DNA from: JANQKX01 sp039028695
GTDB lineage: Bacteria > Pseudomonadota > Alphaproteobacteria > Kiloniellales > Kiloniellaceae
Length of the DNA: 64,000 nt
Direction: 5' to 3'
NCBI GenBank assembly: GCA_039028695.1
Contig: JBCCHN010000006.1
Span: 1 to 64,000 of the forward strand
Shown here: piece after piece, positions 25,712 to 34,999 of the stretch
Numbering within the stretch: the first letter of the stretch is position 1
How the letters are laid out: each line of letters begins with the position of its first letter
Made by a program: the position numbers and the translations under genes
Notes under the pieces: model-generated
Database searches by the model: none
Seen by the model: the letters and a program-made list of their open reading frames with translations, nothing else
What the model was told of the DNA's origin: nothing

Positions 25712-26646
25712 GTGGCTATTCCATAACCGAACCCTCAAGGGGCCAGAAATGGATTGCCGGAACGTTGGTGATTACCTATGCCTTGATTACCCTCTTACCG
25801 CTGCTGTGGATTCTGGCAACAGGATTCAAATCATCGTCGGACTCCATCGCGTACCCGCCAAAAGTTGCCTTCCAACCAAGCTTGGAAGGCTACGTCAACC
25901 TTTTTACCACCCAAACACTACGCAATCAGGAATACCTCAACGCAAATCCTCCCCAAACCTGGTATGAGGAAATCGTGCATGCCAAGGGCATGGCAATCGC
26001 TGGGCCTTCGCGTTTCGGCGAGCGCTTTCTCAACTCAACCATCATCGGATTTGGCTCCACCTTCCTCTCGGTTTTTCTTGGCACGCTGGCCGCTTATGCC
26101 TTCTCGCGCTTCCGAGTGCCGCTCAAGGATGATTTGCTGTTCTTCATCTTGTCGACCCGCATGATGCCGCCCATCGCCGTGGCAATTCCCATTTTTCTCA
26201 TGTTCCGCGCCGTCGGTCTGTCCGACACCCATGCCGGCATGATCTTGCTCTATACAGCAGTCAACCTCTCGTTATCGGTTTGGTTGCTGAAAGGCTTCAT
26301 CGACGAGATCCCCCGCGAGTATGAAGAGGCGGCATTGATCGACGGCTACACCCGATTTCAGGCCTTCTATAAGGTTGTCCTGCCGCAAGCCGCAACCGGA
26401 ATAGCATCGACGGCGATTTTCTGCCTGATCTTCGCCTGGAACGAATATGCCTTTGCGGTTCTGCTGACATCGGGCACCGCCCAGACAGCGCCGCCCTTTA
26501 TCCCGACAATTATTGGCGTCGCCGGCAAGGATTGGCCCGCTATGGCAGCGGGCGCAACGATCTTCCTTGTGCCAGTTATGGTCTTTACGATCTTGCTTCG
26601 CAAACACCTGCTGCGCGGCATCACCTTCGGAGCCGTTCGCAAATGA
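25708..26646 (+). CDS. ABC importer permease 2 (MalG-like)
   Basis: A 312-residue permease with EAA loop IPREYEEAALIDGYTRFQAFY. The ATG at 25708 inside the stop of permease 1 is chosen over the open frame that begins at 25606. An insertion of about 35 residues in the first periplasmic loop (around NPPQTWYEEIVHAKGMAIAG) is larger than in MalG. Its stop overlaps the next start, again by ATGA. Confidence 0.9.
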   Translation: MSGYSITEPSRGQKWIAGTLVITYALITLLPLLWILATGFKSSSDSIAYPPKVAFQPSLEGYVNLFTTQTLRNQEYLNANPPQTWYEEIVHAKGMAIAGPSRFGERFLNSTIIGFGSTFLSVFLGTLAAYAFSRFRVPLKDDLLFFILSTRMMPPIAVAIPIFLMFRAVGLSDTHAGMILLYTAVNLSLSVWLLKGFIDEIPREYEEAALIDGYTRFQAFYKVVLPQAATGIASTAIFCLIFAWNEYAFAVLLTSGTAQTAPPFIPTIIGVAGKDWPAMAAGATIFLVPVMVFTILLRKHLLRGITFGAVRK

Positions 26647-26831
26647 GTAAGTTCATAAACGGTTTGGTTCAACTAAGGCGCGGCCCCTGGGAGATGGTGG
26701 CGTCAATCGTAATCGCCATCGGCGTGTTCATGCTGATGCAGCCCTTCCATCTTTTCGCCTTTACCTATTCCTTCATCGTCACCTTGGTGGGCACTTTGTT
26801 GTTCATCGTCGTGAGCCACTTCCAAGAGTGA
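26643..26831 (+). CDS. Small two-helix membrane protein within the ABC operon
   Basis: 62 residues, with two hydrophobic segments (about 20-36 and 40-58) separated by PFHLF. Its ATG overlaps the stop of permease 2 by ATGA, and the first ATPase gene starts 20 bases later. Small two-helix proteins of this sort sit beside glycerol-type importers of alphaproteobacteria. Function unknown; a permease accessory is the likely role. Confidence 0.65.
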   Translation: MSKFINGLVQLRRGPWEMVASIVIAIGVFMLMQPFHLFAFTYSFIVTLVGTLLFIVVSHFQE

Positions 26832-26851
26832 TGGTGGGGAAGTGACTGACT

Positions 26852-27949
26852 ATGGCTGAAATTGAAATTAAAAGTTTGCGCAAGGAGTTCGGCGATTTTG
26901 TCGCCGTACAGTCATCGTCCTTTAAGGTCGAGGATGGTGAGTTCTTCATGTTATTGGGACCGTCGGGCTGCGGTAAGACCACGACCCTAAGAATGATAGC
27001 GGGGCTCGAGCTCCCCACGTCTGGTGAGATATTTATTGGTGGTGACGAAGTTGGGCAGATGCCAGCCAGCAAGCGGGACATTGCCTTCGTCTTTCAAATG
27101 TTTGCGTTGTACCCGCACATGAATGTGCGCAAAAACATCAGCTATCCGTTGGTCAGCCAAGGAATGCCAAAGAGCCAGGTCCGCAAGAAAGTTGAAGAAG
27201 TCGCGGCCATACTGGGAATCGAGAGCTTGTTGAACTCTCCGATCAGCAGCCTTTCTGGCGGTGATCGTCAACGTGTTGCTCTCGGCCGCGCCATCGTCCG
27301 CAATCCAAAGTGTTTTTTGATGGATGAGCCTCTGGGGGCGCTCGATGCGGAGTTCCGCGAACATATGGCGCAAGAACTGCGGAGCCTGCACGACCGGATG
27401 GGCGCGACAACCGTTTACGTCACCCATGATCAGCTGGAGGCAATGCAAATGGGCGACAAAATCGTCGTCATGAACCACGGAGTTATCGAACAGTTCGGAT
27501 CACCCCAGGACATCTACGATAAACCGGCAACAATGTTTGTCGCTGATTTCATCGGCTCTCCCCCCATGAATTTTTTGAAGGCCCATGGCAATCTCGCGGT
27601 TGGCGATGTCTTCGTGAAGCTGCACCAGCAAGAGCTCCCCGTTCCCACACTCCGGGAAGCCTTTGCCGGTGATTTGGTTTATGGCATCCGACCAGAGCAT
27701 ATCCGGCTTTCTGATACTTCGCCCTATCGGGCTGAGATCCTTGCGACTGAGTACCTGGGCACCACTCAGATCGTGACGCTGAAAACGGCTAATGGAGATG
27801 TTAAGGCCCGAATCTCATCGGATGTGTCGGCTCGTGTTGGTGATCAAGTGGGCCTGGAATTTAATGGTAAAACAGTTACGCTATTCGACAGTCACTCCGA
27901 AAGAGCCATTCGCTCAGAACTCAACGAGATGGGCGCAGCTCATGGCTGA
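26852..27949 (+). CDS. ABC importer ATPase 1
   Basis: A 365-residue MalK-type ATPase. Walker A LLGPSGCGKTTTLRM, Q-loop VFQMFALYPHM, signature SSLSGGDRQRVALGRA (LSGGD instead of LSGGQ), Walker B CFLMDEPLGALDAE and H-loop YVTHDQLEAM. A C-terminal TOBE/OB regulatory part follows from about 240. It overlaps the second ATPase gene by eight bases. Confidence 0.9.
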   Translation: MAEIEIKSLRKEFGDFVAVQSSSFKVEDGEFFMLLGPSGCGKTTTLRMIAGLELPTSGEIFIGGDEVGQMPASKRDIAFVFQMFALYPHMNVRKNISYPLVSQGMPKSQVRKKVEEVAAILGIESLLNSPISSLSGGDRQRVALGRAIVRNPKCFLMDEPLGALDAEFREHMAQELRSLHDRMGATTVYVTHDQLEAMQMGDKIVVMNHGVIEQFGSPQDIYDKPATMFVADFIGSPPMNFLKAHGNLAVGDVFVKLHQQELPVPTLREAFAGDLVYGIRPEHIRLSDTSPYRAEILATEYLGTTQIVTLKTANGDVKARISSDVSARVGDQVGLEFNGKTVTLFDSHSERAIRSELNEMGAAHG

Positions 27950-28937
27950 TGTCATCCTTTCCTCTGTGACCAAGGCCTATGGTTCAAACGTTGCCATTGA
28001 TTCCCTGAGTTTGGAAATCGAAGACGGTGCGTTTGTTGCTCTGCTCGGGCCTACGGGTGCTGGAAAAACCACGACGCTGCGTTTGATTTCAGGCCTAGAA
28101 CGGCCTGATCAAGGAGCGATCCATATTGCCGGCCGGTCGGTCATTGATGAATCACCGGCTCAACGTGATGTCGCGATGGTGTTTCAACAATATTCGCTCT
28201 ACCCCCATATGACTGTCCGCGACAATCTCGCATTTCCCCTTCGTTCGCCTGTCCTCAAGACACCTGAGGAAGAGGTCGAACGAAAGATCAAAGAGGTGGC
28301 AGAGGTTCTTCACATCTCCGGGAAACTGGACAACAAGGCAACGGCCCTTTCGGGCGGCGAGATGCAGCGGGTATCCATTGGGCGTGCGCTGGTGCGTGAA
28401 CCGGCAATATACCTTATGGACGAACCATTAAGTTCTCTTGATGCAAAACTGCGGGCAGAACTCCGCGTCGAGCTCAAGCGCATCCACGCGAACCTTGGTG
28501 CGACCTTACTCTATGTCACTCATGATCAGATAGAGGCCATGACCATGGCGACGAGCATCGGAGTTCTGGATGACGGCAAGTTAGTCCAGTTCGGATCGCC
28601 CCGCGAAATTTACGAAGAACCAGTTAGCCTCTATGTGGCAGGGCGCCTGGGACTGCCTCGCTTAAATGCGCTTCCGGCAGATATCTTTGCCGGGGCGCCA
28701 CCGGGTGCCAGGACCATCGGACTTCGGCCTGAGCACATTCACCAAGGTGACGGTAAAGCCACAACAGTTGCTCGCATAGAGCACCTCGGCGATCAAACAC
28801 GCCTTCATCTATTGCTCGATGGCCATGAGGTCGTCACTTTGACTGATGGGCAAACCATGCATGAGCCGGGAGACACATTGCTCATTGAGCCCCGCAACGC
28901 CTTATATTTCGACGCCGCAGGTGACCGTATTCGCTAA
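27942..28937 (+). CDS. ABC importer ATPase 2
   Basis: A 331-residue MalK-type ATPase with Walker A LLGPTGAGKTTTLR, Q-loop VFQQYSLYPHM, signature TALSGGEMQRVSIGRAL, Walker B IYLMDEPLSSLDAK and H-loop YVTHDQIEAM. The ATG at 27942 inside the end of ATPase 1 is chosen over the open frame from 27792. Two unlike ATPases in one operon suggest a heterodimer, as in the GlpS/GlpT glycerol importer of rhizobia. Confidence 0.9.
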   Translation: MADVILSSVTKAYGSNVAIDSLSLEIEDGAFVALLGPTGAGKTTTLRLISGLERPDQGAIHIAGRSVIDESPAQRDVAMVFQQYSLYPHMTVRDNLAFPLRSPVLKTPEEEVERKIKEVAEVLHISGKLDNKATALSGGEMQRVSIGRALVREPAIYLMDEPLSSLDAKLRAELRVELKRIHANLGATLLYVTHDQIEAMTMATSIGVLDDGKLVQFGSPREIYEEPVSLYVAGRLGLPRLNALPADIFAGAPPGARTIGLRPEHIHQGDGKATTVARIEHLGDQTRLHLLLDGHEVVTLTDGQTMHEPGDTLLIEPRNALYFDAAGDRIR

Positions 28938-28948
28938 GGAGGTAAGCT

Positions 28949-30568
28949 ATGAACCAATTTATTAATTCAAAGGAGACCTTGGTCACAGAAGCCATCGACG
29001 GCATGTTGCGGCACGGCGGTGGCAGGCTCGCGCGATTAGATGGTTACCCCCATATCAAGGTGGTCCTACGAAACGATTGGGACCGTTCGAAAGTTGCCTT
29101 GGTCTCAGGGGGCGGTTCGGGCCATGAACCAAGCCACGCCGGTTTCGTCGGTCAGGGGATGTTGACAGCCGCGGTGTGCGGTGAGGTTTTTGCTTCGCCG
29201 TCGGTCGATGCAGTATTGGCCGGGATTTTAGCTGTCACCGGAAAAGCAGGTTGTTTGCTTATTGTGAAGAACTATACCGGCGACCGGCTCAACTTTGGTC
29301 TCGCGGCTGAACGGGCCCGTGCGTTTGGCTTAAATGTCAGTATGGTCATCGTGGATGACGATATTGCCTTGCCCGACCTGCCTCAGGCCCGTGGTGTCGC
29401 AGGTACGCTATTCGTGCACAAGATTTGCGGCGCACTCACCGATCAAGGCGCCGACTTGGAAACAGTGACCGAGGCCGCGAGGAAGATCATCAAGGGTGTG
29501 TCGTCAATCGGAATGTCATTGGATTCTTGCACCCTTCCTGGCAATGAAAAGGATAATCGGATCCCTGACGGCAAAGCCGAGCTAGGGCTCGGCATTCATG
29601 GCGAACCCGGTGTGGAGCAAGTCGACTTTACAAGCGCTTCAGAAGCTATTGGAATGGTTGTAGAGCGCCTTTCGTCAACTATGGCGCCAGGTCCTCATGC
29701 TGCCCTGGTCAACAATTTGGGCAGTGCGACTCCTTTAGAGATGTCTGTTTTGGTTGAAGAGCTTTTGATGTCCCAAATCGGCGATCAAATTCGCTGGGTC
29801 ATTGGTCCTTCACCGATGATGACATCGCTTGATATGCGCGGTTTCTCGATTTCGCTCCTTCCGGTTGGCAAGGCCGAAGAAACGTCTCTGATTGCGCCGG
29901 TTGAGTGCGAGCCATGGCCAGGTTGTCATGCGGTTGGCGGCATCGACGTGCTGCCTTTGCCTGATGGGCTAACGCCCATTGCGCCCCTGCCGTCCGCCCA
30001 CCAGGATAATCGTGATTTTATCGAGAGTTGCTGCCGGCTTTTTATTGACTCGGAGGCAGATCTTAACGCGCTTGATTTAAAATCAGGTGACGGCGATACC
30101 GGCACCACGTTGGCGACTGCGGCACGCGCCCTAATCGACGCACTAGATCGCCTGCCGCAAGCTGACATAACACAGCTTTATCGGGCCATCGGGCTTGAGC
30201 TCAGTCAAACTATGGGAGGATCATCCGGCGTTTTGCTGGCAATCTTTTTTGCGGCTGCAGGCGACGCGTCAGCCAGCGGCGAGGATACAATTGGTTCTCT
30301 GCGCGCAGGCCTTGACCGCATCATGGAAGTTGGTGGCGCCGGCCCAGGTGATCGCACAATGATCGACGCGCTTGCACCTGCATTGGATAGCCTAGGTGGC
30401 GGACTAGCTGTTGCGGCCAAAGTGGCCCGCGATGGCGCCAATGCAACTGCGTCAATCGAGCGAGCCCGCGCCGGTCGCGCCAGTTACATCTCCTCCGCCA
30501 ACCTGGTGGGGCACAACGACCCGGGTGCTGAAGCGGTTGCACGGTTGTTCGAGCATCTTTCAAGTTAG
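28949..30568 (+). CDS. Dihydroxyacetone kinase, fused DhaK-DhaL type
   Basis: A 539-residue ATP-dependent kinase of dihydroxyacetone or related ketoses. DhaK domain (1-330): VSGGGSGHEPSHAGFVG and LGLGIHGEPGVE with the His that binds the substrate covalently. DhaL domain (about 360-539): LKSGDGDTGTTLATA with the Mg-binding aspartates, and MGGSSGVLLAI. Start 28949 behind AAGGAGG, eleven bases after ATPase 2. It shows that the importer feeds a ketotriose or ketotetrose pathway; glyceraldehyde or erythrulose are alternative substrates. Confidence 0.9.
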   Translation: MNQFINSKETLVTEAIDGMLRHGGGRLARLDGYPHIKVVLRNDWDRSKVALVSGGGSGHEPSHAGFVGQGMLTAAVCGEVFASPSVDAVLAGILAVTGKAGCLLIVKNYTGDRLNFGLAAERARAFGLNVSMVIVDDDIALPDLPQARGVAGTLFVHKICGALTDQGADLETVTEAARKIIKGVSSIGMSLDSCTLPGNEKDNRIPDGKAELGLGIHGEPGVEQVDFTSASEAIGMVVERLSSTMAPGPHAALVNNLGSATPLEMSVLVEELLMSQIGDQIRWVIGPSPMMTSLDMRGFSISLLPVGKAEETSLIAPVECEPWPGCHAVGGIDVLPLPDGLTPIAPLPSAHQDNRDFIESCCRLFIDSEADLNALDLKSGDGDTGTTLATAARALIDALDRLPQADITQLYRAIGLELSQTMGGSSGVLLAIFFAAAGDASASGEDTIGSLRAGLDRIMEVGGAGPGDRTMIDALAPALDSLGGGLAVAAKVARDGANATASIERARAGRASYISSANLVGHNDPGAEAVARLFEHLSS

Positions 30569-31138
30569 AAATTCGAAACAACTCTTGAGCTGTTGATTGA
30601 GGTCCGATTCACATGGTTTTTTGCACAGCTAGTCGATGGACCAATGAGTCCCGCTAACTGTCACAACTCTGCCACTGCAATCTGCATTTGTTTATGGTCA
30701 AGCGATTTTTGAGCCGAGTAACGAGCCCTCATTTGCTACGGTTAGCGTACATCAATAAGGAAATCACAAAGATGGTTTTCTCTACAATGATCTGGCGACG
30801 GGTCTTTCTTGGACCTCGTCTGTAATGCGGGGCGGCTCCGCGCAAGCCATCACCAGGGGCTGGAAACATGCCTAGGGTTAACAGGCTCTGCTTCAATTTG
30901 ACTTCTCGTTGATGGAGAATTCTAAATTTCCCGCTACTTGGGTACTTTTGGCAAAAAGTGATCTGCATCCGTATCTGGGCTGCCTCTAGGTCGGCAACTC
31001 ACCCGATACCATAATGTCTCGCTTGACTTCTGGCATGCCTGGTCTTGATCCTTAGCATTAACTTATCCCGTTTTGGCAAAGGCTTTAGATTCTAGAAACC
31101 GATTGAGAACGTTGGTCGTTATTTGGGCCACTTGATTG

Positions 31139-31829
31139 TCAAAGTTGTTTTGGGGCAAGCTCCCGGCCCAAGCGATAGAGCCGGTGGAGAAAACCGCTGG
31201 CGAAAAGCAAAATAGCTGTGGCGATCGCATTAAATTGGAAAGCCTGCCAGGCCATTTCCTCTTGATGGGTTGCGATATCCTGCAGGTCAATCGCGACCAG
31301 GTCTTCAACATGTATCATGAGATTGATTTTATCGATGATCGACTGCAACCAATACCCTGCTGTGGTTCCTTCGAGGTTGGCAGTCTCGAGAGAGGCAAGA
31401 GCGATCTCGCGCAATCTTGCGACTTCCTTACTTTCAGGGCCGCCCATGGTTTGCTGGTAGGTTTCTGCGATGTAGGGACTGGCGTGACGCAGGAAAAATC
31501 AAAAAAGAGGTCTTGCTCACCGATCAGCCGGATAAACTATTGTATACAATGGGGTTGAACTCACCGGCCCCAAATCCAGCGGCGCCCATGGCGCGCTCTA
31601 GCCCAGCCTGCTCTTTACCTTATAGAAAACTGATAAATACCAAGACCTTCTTGCTGATGGTGTCATTGGTGCTGGTAAGCTCCGTTGCCTCAATGATCTC
31701 CAGCAGGCTTACAATCGTCCCGGTATAATACTTGGCCATCTGAGGCACGGTGAAGTCGAAGCTATCAACCGCGATTCTGGATTGTCCCAGTAGCTCCAAC
31801 TTAGCGGTCGCCTCTTTGGGTGTTGTCAT
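31139..31829 (-). pseudogene. Decayed NIT-domain sensor (chemoreceptor or regulator) fragment
   Basis: Two out-of-frame pieces on the minus strand. Piece one (31829-31620) has VPQMAKYYTGTIVSLLEIIE, and piece two (31447-31139) has ESKEVARLREIALASLE and TAGYWLQSIIDKINLMI, in the order found in nitrate/nitrite-sensing NIT domains, then a membrane-like segment AIATAILLFASGFL. Stops and a frameshift separate them. No kinase, receiver or methyl-accepting part remains. The stretch 30569-31138 shows no gene. Confidence 0.6.
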
Positions 31830-32075
31830 CTATGGACAGCTCTCGGATTTCAAGTGGTTTTGATGGGTAGGTGCAGATAGGCTTTGCAGTCATCTACCCG
31901 GCCTTTTAATGCGGCGCTTGATTGGCTGCGGGTCCTGATGAAATCCGAGGATCGACGCCCAGTCAGTCTAGCGAGCTGAAAGCTCTGACAGCACCTCGGG
32001 TTTGGCAGTTCCAGGTTGCCCTGGTTTGCCATCACGTCATCGTCACCAATGCAATAGGGTTCCTTTCGCCTGCCG

Positions 32076-32375
32076 TTATGCGATATTTACCGCTCGGCTT
32101 TGGAAGGTTTCGCCTCGGTTTAGCATGGCCCACACGACCCGGGCCGTCTTGTTGGCCATGGCCACGAGTACGACATTAGTGGGTCGACGCGCGAGGAGCG
32201 CCTCCTGCCAAACCAATCAGACCAAACCAATCAGACAAGGCGGCAAATCGGCAAAGAATGTAAGAACCTGTCCACGACGGATCTTCTCGCGCACCACCGG
32301 TCTAATAGTTCGGTCTGACCCATGAAGCTGAAACGCTGACTTTTCTAGATCCAACCGAACGGCCGTTTCTGGATT
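32076..32375 (-). pseudogene. IS110-type transposase remnant with internal deletion
   Basis: Minus-strand pieces of both transposase ends in one frame: an N-terminal part (LDLEKSAFQLHGSD, then REKIRRGQVLTFFADLPPC), an in-frame stop at 32219-32217, then the C-terminal part WQEALLARRPTNVVLVAMA and NKTARVVWAML, ending at TAA 32078-32076. The whole middle with the catalytic core is gone. A 13-base tandem duplication lies at the junction near 32215-32240. Confidence 0.65.
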
Positions 32376-32385
32376 CTCGGCTGCT

Positions 32386-32643
32386 AAAAGGCGATGTGAC
32401 GCAATTTCAGGAATCGAAGATTGGCGGCTCCACGATCTGCGGCGCACCATAGCGTCGAATATGGCGCGGCTTAGAGTTGATCCCTGGGTGGTGGAAAAGG
32501 TTTTGAACCACGCGACGGGTCAAGTTAGCGGCGTGGCTGGTGTCTACAACAGGCATGGATACCTGGACGAAAAGCGCGCTGCTTTGAACAGTCGGTCCAA
32601 CAAATTGGTCGAAATTCTTTCGGATGAAATTTCCAATCGGTAG
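32386..32643 (+). pseudogene. C-terminal fragment of a tyrosine recombinase (integrase)
   Basis: An open frame from about 32386 shows WRLHDLRRTIASNMARL (His-x-x-Arg catalytic box), VVEKVLNHATG (the second His) and GVAGVYNRHGY with the nucleophilic tyrosine, then a normal C-terminus. The N-terminal domain and first catalytic Arg are missing, and the 5' end abuts the IS110 remnant. It marks past insertion of an integrative element here. Confidence 0.7.
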
Positions 32644-32741
32644 TTGCCAATTGTTACATTGGATAGGTCCGCGTTTGGGACAAATCCTATCGTACTTGCT
32701 AGCTTGGTAGATAGGGAACTTTTAGCCAATAGCGAACTTCG

Positions 32742-33677
32742 TCAGTGAAATGGATCAACACCTGCGGCGGTATTGAGAAGCCATTCGCAAAACTCTGCGA
32801 CCTCAGGTCTTTGCCTCGCGTCAGCCGTTGTTACTAGGTCAAAGCCGATATCTGTCTCAATTACAGCGTTCTTGAATGGACAGACGAGAAGTCCCTCATT
32901 CAGCGTATCCATCAGCGCGGGCCAGCCCGCAAGGATGATGCCTTGACCGGAAATCGCGGCTTGAACGGCGAGTCCATAGTCGCTGAACCTTTTTCCTTTT
33001 GTCGTATCAATATCCTTGATCCCTGCTGCTTTTACCCAGTTCTCCCACGAGAACCATCGCCGCGTCGCATCTGCCCAAGCCATGTGGGACGTATCCCAAT
33101 GTATGAGAGGCATCCTTGCCAGCTGTTGCCGCGACCGGAGGCCAGGGGGCCCCAGCGCCAATGTTGGGCTGCACGCTGGAAAGACCAAGTCCTCAAACAA
33201 CCGATCTGAAATCAGGTCGTTGTCTCGTTCGACGCCATATCGAATGGCGACATCAACATCAGATCGCCTCATATCAAAGACCTTCTGTGAGGCATCAACA
33301 AGGACATCGATGTCCGGATTGTTTGCCAGGAAAGCGTTTAATCTTGGAGATAACCAGGTCGTCGCCAAAGAGGCTTCAACAGAGACGATCAAACGCTTAT
33401 TCGTGTGATAAGAACGCATCTTCTGGACGGCTCCGGACAGATTCTGCATTCCGAGTTCCAGATCACTCTTGCCCGCAAGTCCCACTGGGGTTAGCGCCAA
33501 TCCATGCCCTCGCCTTTCAACTAATCTTCTGCCGAGAGATTTCTCCAGCTTGGAGACCAGATGCTTCACGGCGCCCGGCGTCACCCGAAGTTCATCTGCG
33601 GCGGCGCTGTAGCTGAGACAGCGCGCGACCGCTTCAAAGGCGCGTAAAGCATTCAGGGAAGGCATCCATTGGCTCAT
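32742..33677 (-). CDS. LysR-family regulator (GcvA-like)
   Basis: A 311-residue activator/repressor: N-terminal winged HTH (LNALRAFEAVARCLSYSAAADELRVTPGAVKHLV) and a LysR substrate domain with the GcvA pattern DVDVAIRYGVE and WPALMDTLNEG. It is divergent from the GcvT-like genes at 33791-36106 and so probably controls them, in line with GcvA-like regulators of one-carbon genes. Intergenic inverted repeats support this. Confidence 0.8.
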   Translation of the reverse strand: MSQWMPSLNALRAFEAVARCLSYSAAADELRVTPGAVKHLVSKLEKSLGRRLVERRGHGLALTPVGLAGKSDLELGMQNLSGAVQKMRSYHTNKRLIVSVEASLATTWLSPRLNAFLANNPDIDVLVDASQKVFDMRRSDVDVAIRYGVERDNDLISDRLFEDLVFPACSPTLALGPPGLRSRQQLARMPLIHWDTSHMAWADATRRWFSWENWVKAAGIKDIDTTKGKRFSDYGLAVQAAISGQGIILAGWPALMDTLNEGLLVCPFKNAVIETDIGFDLVTTADARQRPEVAEFCEWLLNTAAGVDPFH

Positions 33678-33708
33678 GAAGTTGAGTTTTTCTCAAAACA
33701 AACCGCAG

Positions 33709-33775
33709 ATCAAATGATTTGATGAAACCGACACTCCGAAGCTACTCAGGTCTAGCAGTTCAAACATTTGCTAGA
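33709..33775. promoter_or_regulatory. Two inverted repeats in the LysR/GcvT divergent region
   Basis: ATCAAATGATTTGAT at 33709-33723 has 7-base arms around one base and contains the T-N11-A form of LysR sites. A second repeat, TCTAGCA (33751-33757) with TGCTAGA (33769-33775), lies just before the ribosome-binding region of the gene at 33791. Binding is inferred. Confidence 0.45.
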
Positions 33776-33790
33776 AGGGAGTGACGGGAG

Positions 33791-34984
33791 ATGAGGTCAA
33801 GTGATGGCGAGACGAGAGATTTAGTCACTTCGAGGCCGGGTGCCGGTTGGGACTTCTCCCTGACGCGCCATCCTTTTCATGATCACGAAAAGCCGTTGGG
33901 GCCTCACTATTGCGTCTATAACAGGCGTCTTATGGCGGTCTATTTTGACCATCGGTCTGTCGAGGACGGTTATTGGACATTCCGGCAAGCCGTTGGCTTG
34001 CAACATACGGGAGAATACGTTCTTGAATTCAAAGGTCCAGATGCGGAAAGGCTTTTGAACCATCTCTTCACGCGTGATGTCTCGAAGCTCAAGGTCGACC
34101 GCTGCGGCTACGGACTGGCTTGTTTCGAAGATGGAGGATTGCTGGTCGACGGCATTCTCATCCGTCTCGCCTCGGACCGCTTCTGGTATGTCCAGGCCGA
34201 CGGCGACTTCTATGGTTGGGCGCGGGCCCATGCGATTGGCATGGATGTAGAAATCTCTGATCCCGACGTTTTTGTGTCTCAGGTGCAAGGGCCAAACTCT
34301 CTAAAGTTCTTGGATGCGGTCAGTGCGACGGGTCTGCCTGACAGATTTGCTTATTACGGTGTCGCGCGGGTCGACTTGGGCGGTCAGACCTTTGTCATCA
34401 CCCGGACCGGGTTTACCAATGAACTGGGGTGGGAAATCTATACGGAACCTCACCACGACGCAGACGCGCTCTGGGCGCACCTAAAAAAACATGGTGATCT
34501 CTTTGGGCTAGATATGGTGCCAGTAGACGCATCCAACCCCCGCCGGATTGAAGCCGGAATTTTGAATGCCGGTTCGGACTTTAATTCCTTCACGACGCCT
34601 TGTGACGTGGGGCTTGGGCATCTTATTGATGAGAGCAAAAGAGACTTCCTTGGTAAGTCGGCCTTGGCCAATGCCTCGCGTCAGCGTCGTTCTTTCGGTG
34701 TGAAATGCGAAACCGGGGAGATGGCCATATCGGGTCCGGTACGACAGGGTGGAAAGGATGTCGGCGTGGTTACAGCAGCCGCTATTTCCCCATTCCTTAG
34801 GCACAGCATAGGCTTTGCCCTCTTGAACGAGGCCGGCCTCGGGCCTGGGGCCAAGGTACAGGTGGGCTGCCGGGATGGTTCCTTTCGGGAAGCAGAACTC
34901 GTCGAACCCCCCTTTTACGATAAGGAACGCCTAATTCCTCGAGGCAGACTTGTCGACGTTCCAGAACGCGCTGATACCCTCTGA
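33791..34984 (+). CDS. GcvT-fold, tetrahydrofolate-dependent demethylase-like protein
   Basis: A 397-residue protein of the GcvT aminomethyltransferase family: TGEYVLEFKGPDAERLLNH and FTRDVSKLKVDRCGY in the N-terminal part, FWYVQADGDFYGWAR, VQGPNSLKFLDAV, and RTGFTNELGWEIYTE with RRIEAGILNAGSDFN for folate. Its closest relatives act on N-methyl or S-methyl compounds such as sarcosine, dimethylglycine or DMSP. It is 15 bases upstream of a second, DmdA-like, GcvT gene, so both may work on one methylated compound. Confidence 0.8.
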   Translation: MRSSDGETRDLVTSRPGAGWDFSLTRHPFHDHEKPLGPHYCVYNRRLMAVYFDHRSVEDGYWTFRQAVGLQHTGEYVLEFKGPDAERLLNHLFTRDVSKLKVDRCGYGLACFEDGGLLVDGILIRLASDRFWYVQADGDFYGWARAHAIGMDVEISDPDVFVSQVQGPNSLKFLDAVSATGLPDRFAYYGVARVDLGGQTFVITRTGFTNELGWEIYTEPHHDADALWAHLKKHGDLFGLDMVPVDASNPRRIEAGILNAGSDFNSFTTPCDVGLGHLIDESKRDFLGKSALANASRQRRSFGVKCETGEMAISGPVRQGGKDVGVVTAAAISPFLRHSIGFALLNEAGLGPGAKVQVGCRDGSFREAELVEPPFYDKERLIPRGRLVDVPERADTL

Positions 34985-34999
34985 GAAAGGCCTGCAAAA

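Noticed and set aside
30729..30968. A 79-codon minus-strand frame with an IS5-like flavour (GAAPHYRRGPRKT)
   Set aside because: The likeness to transposase sequence is too weak and short to support a call.
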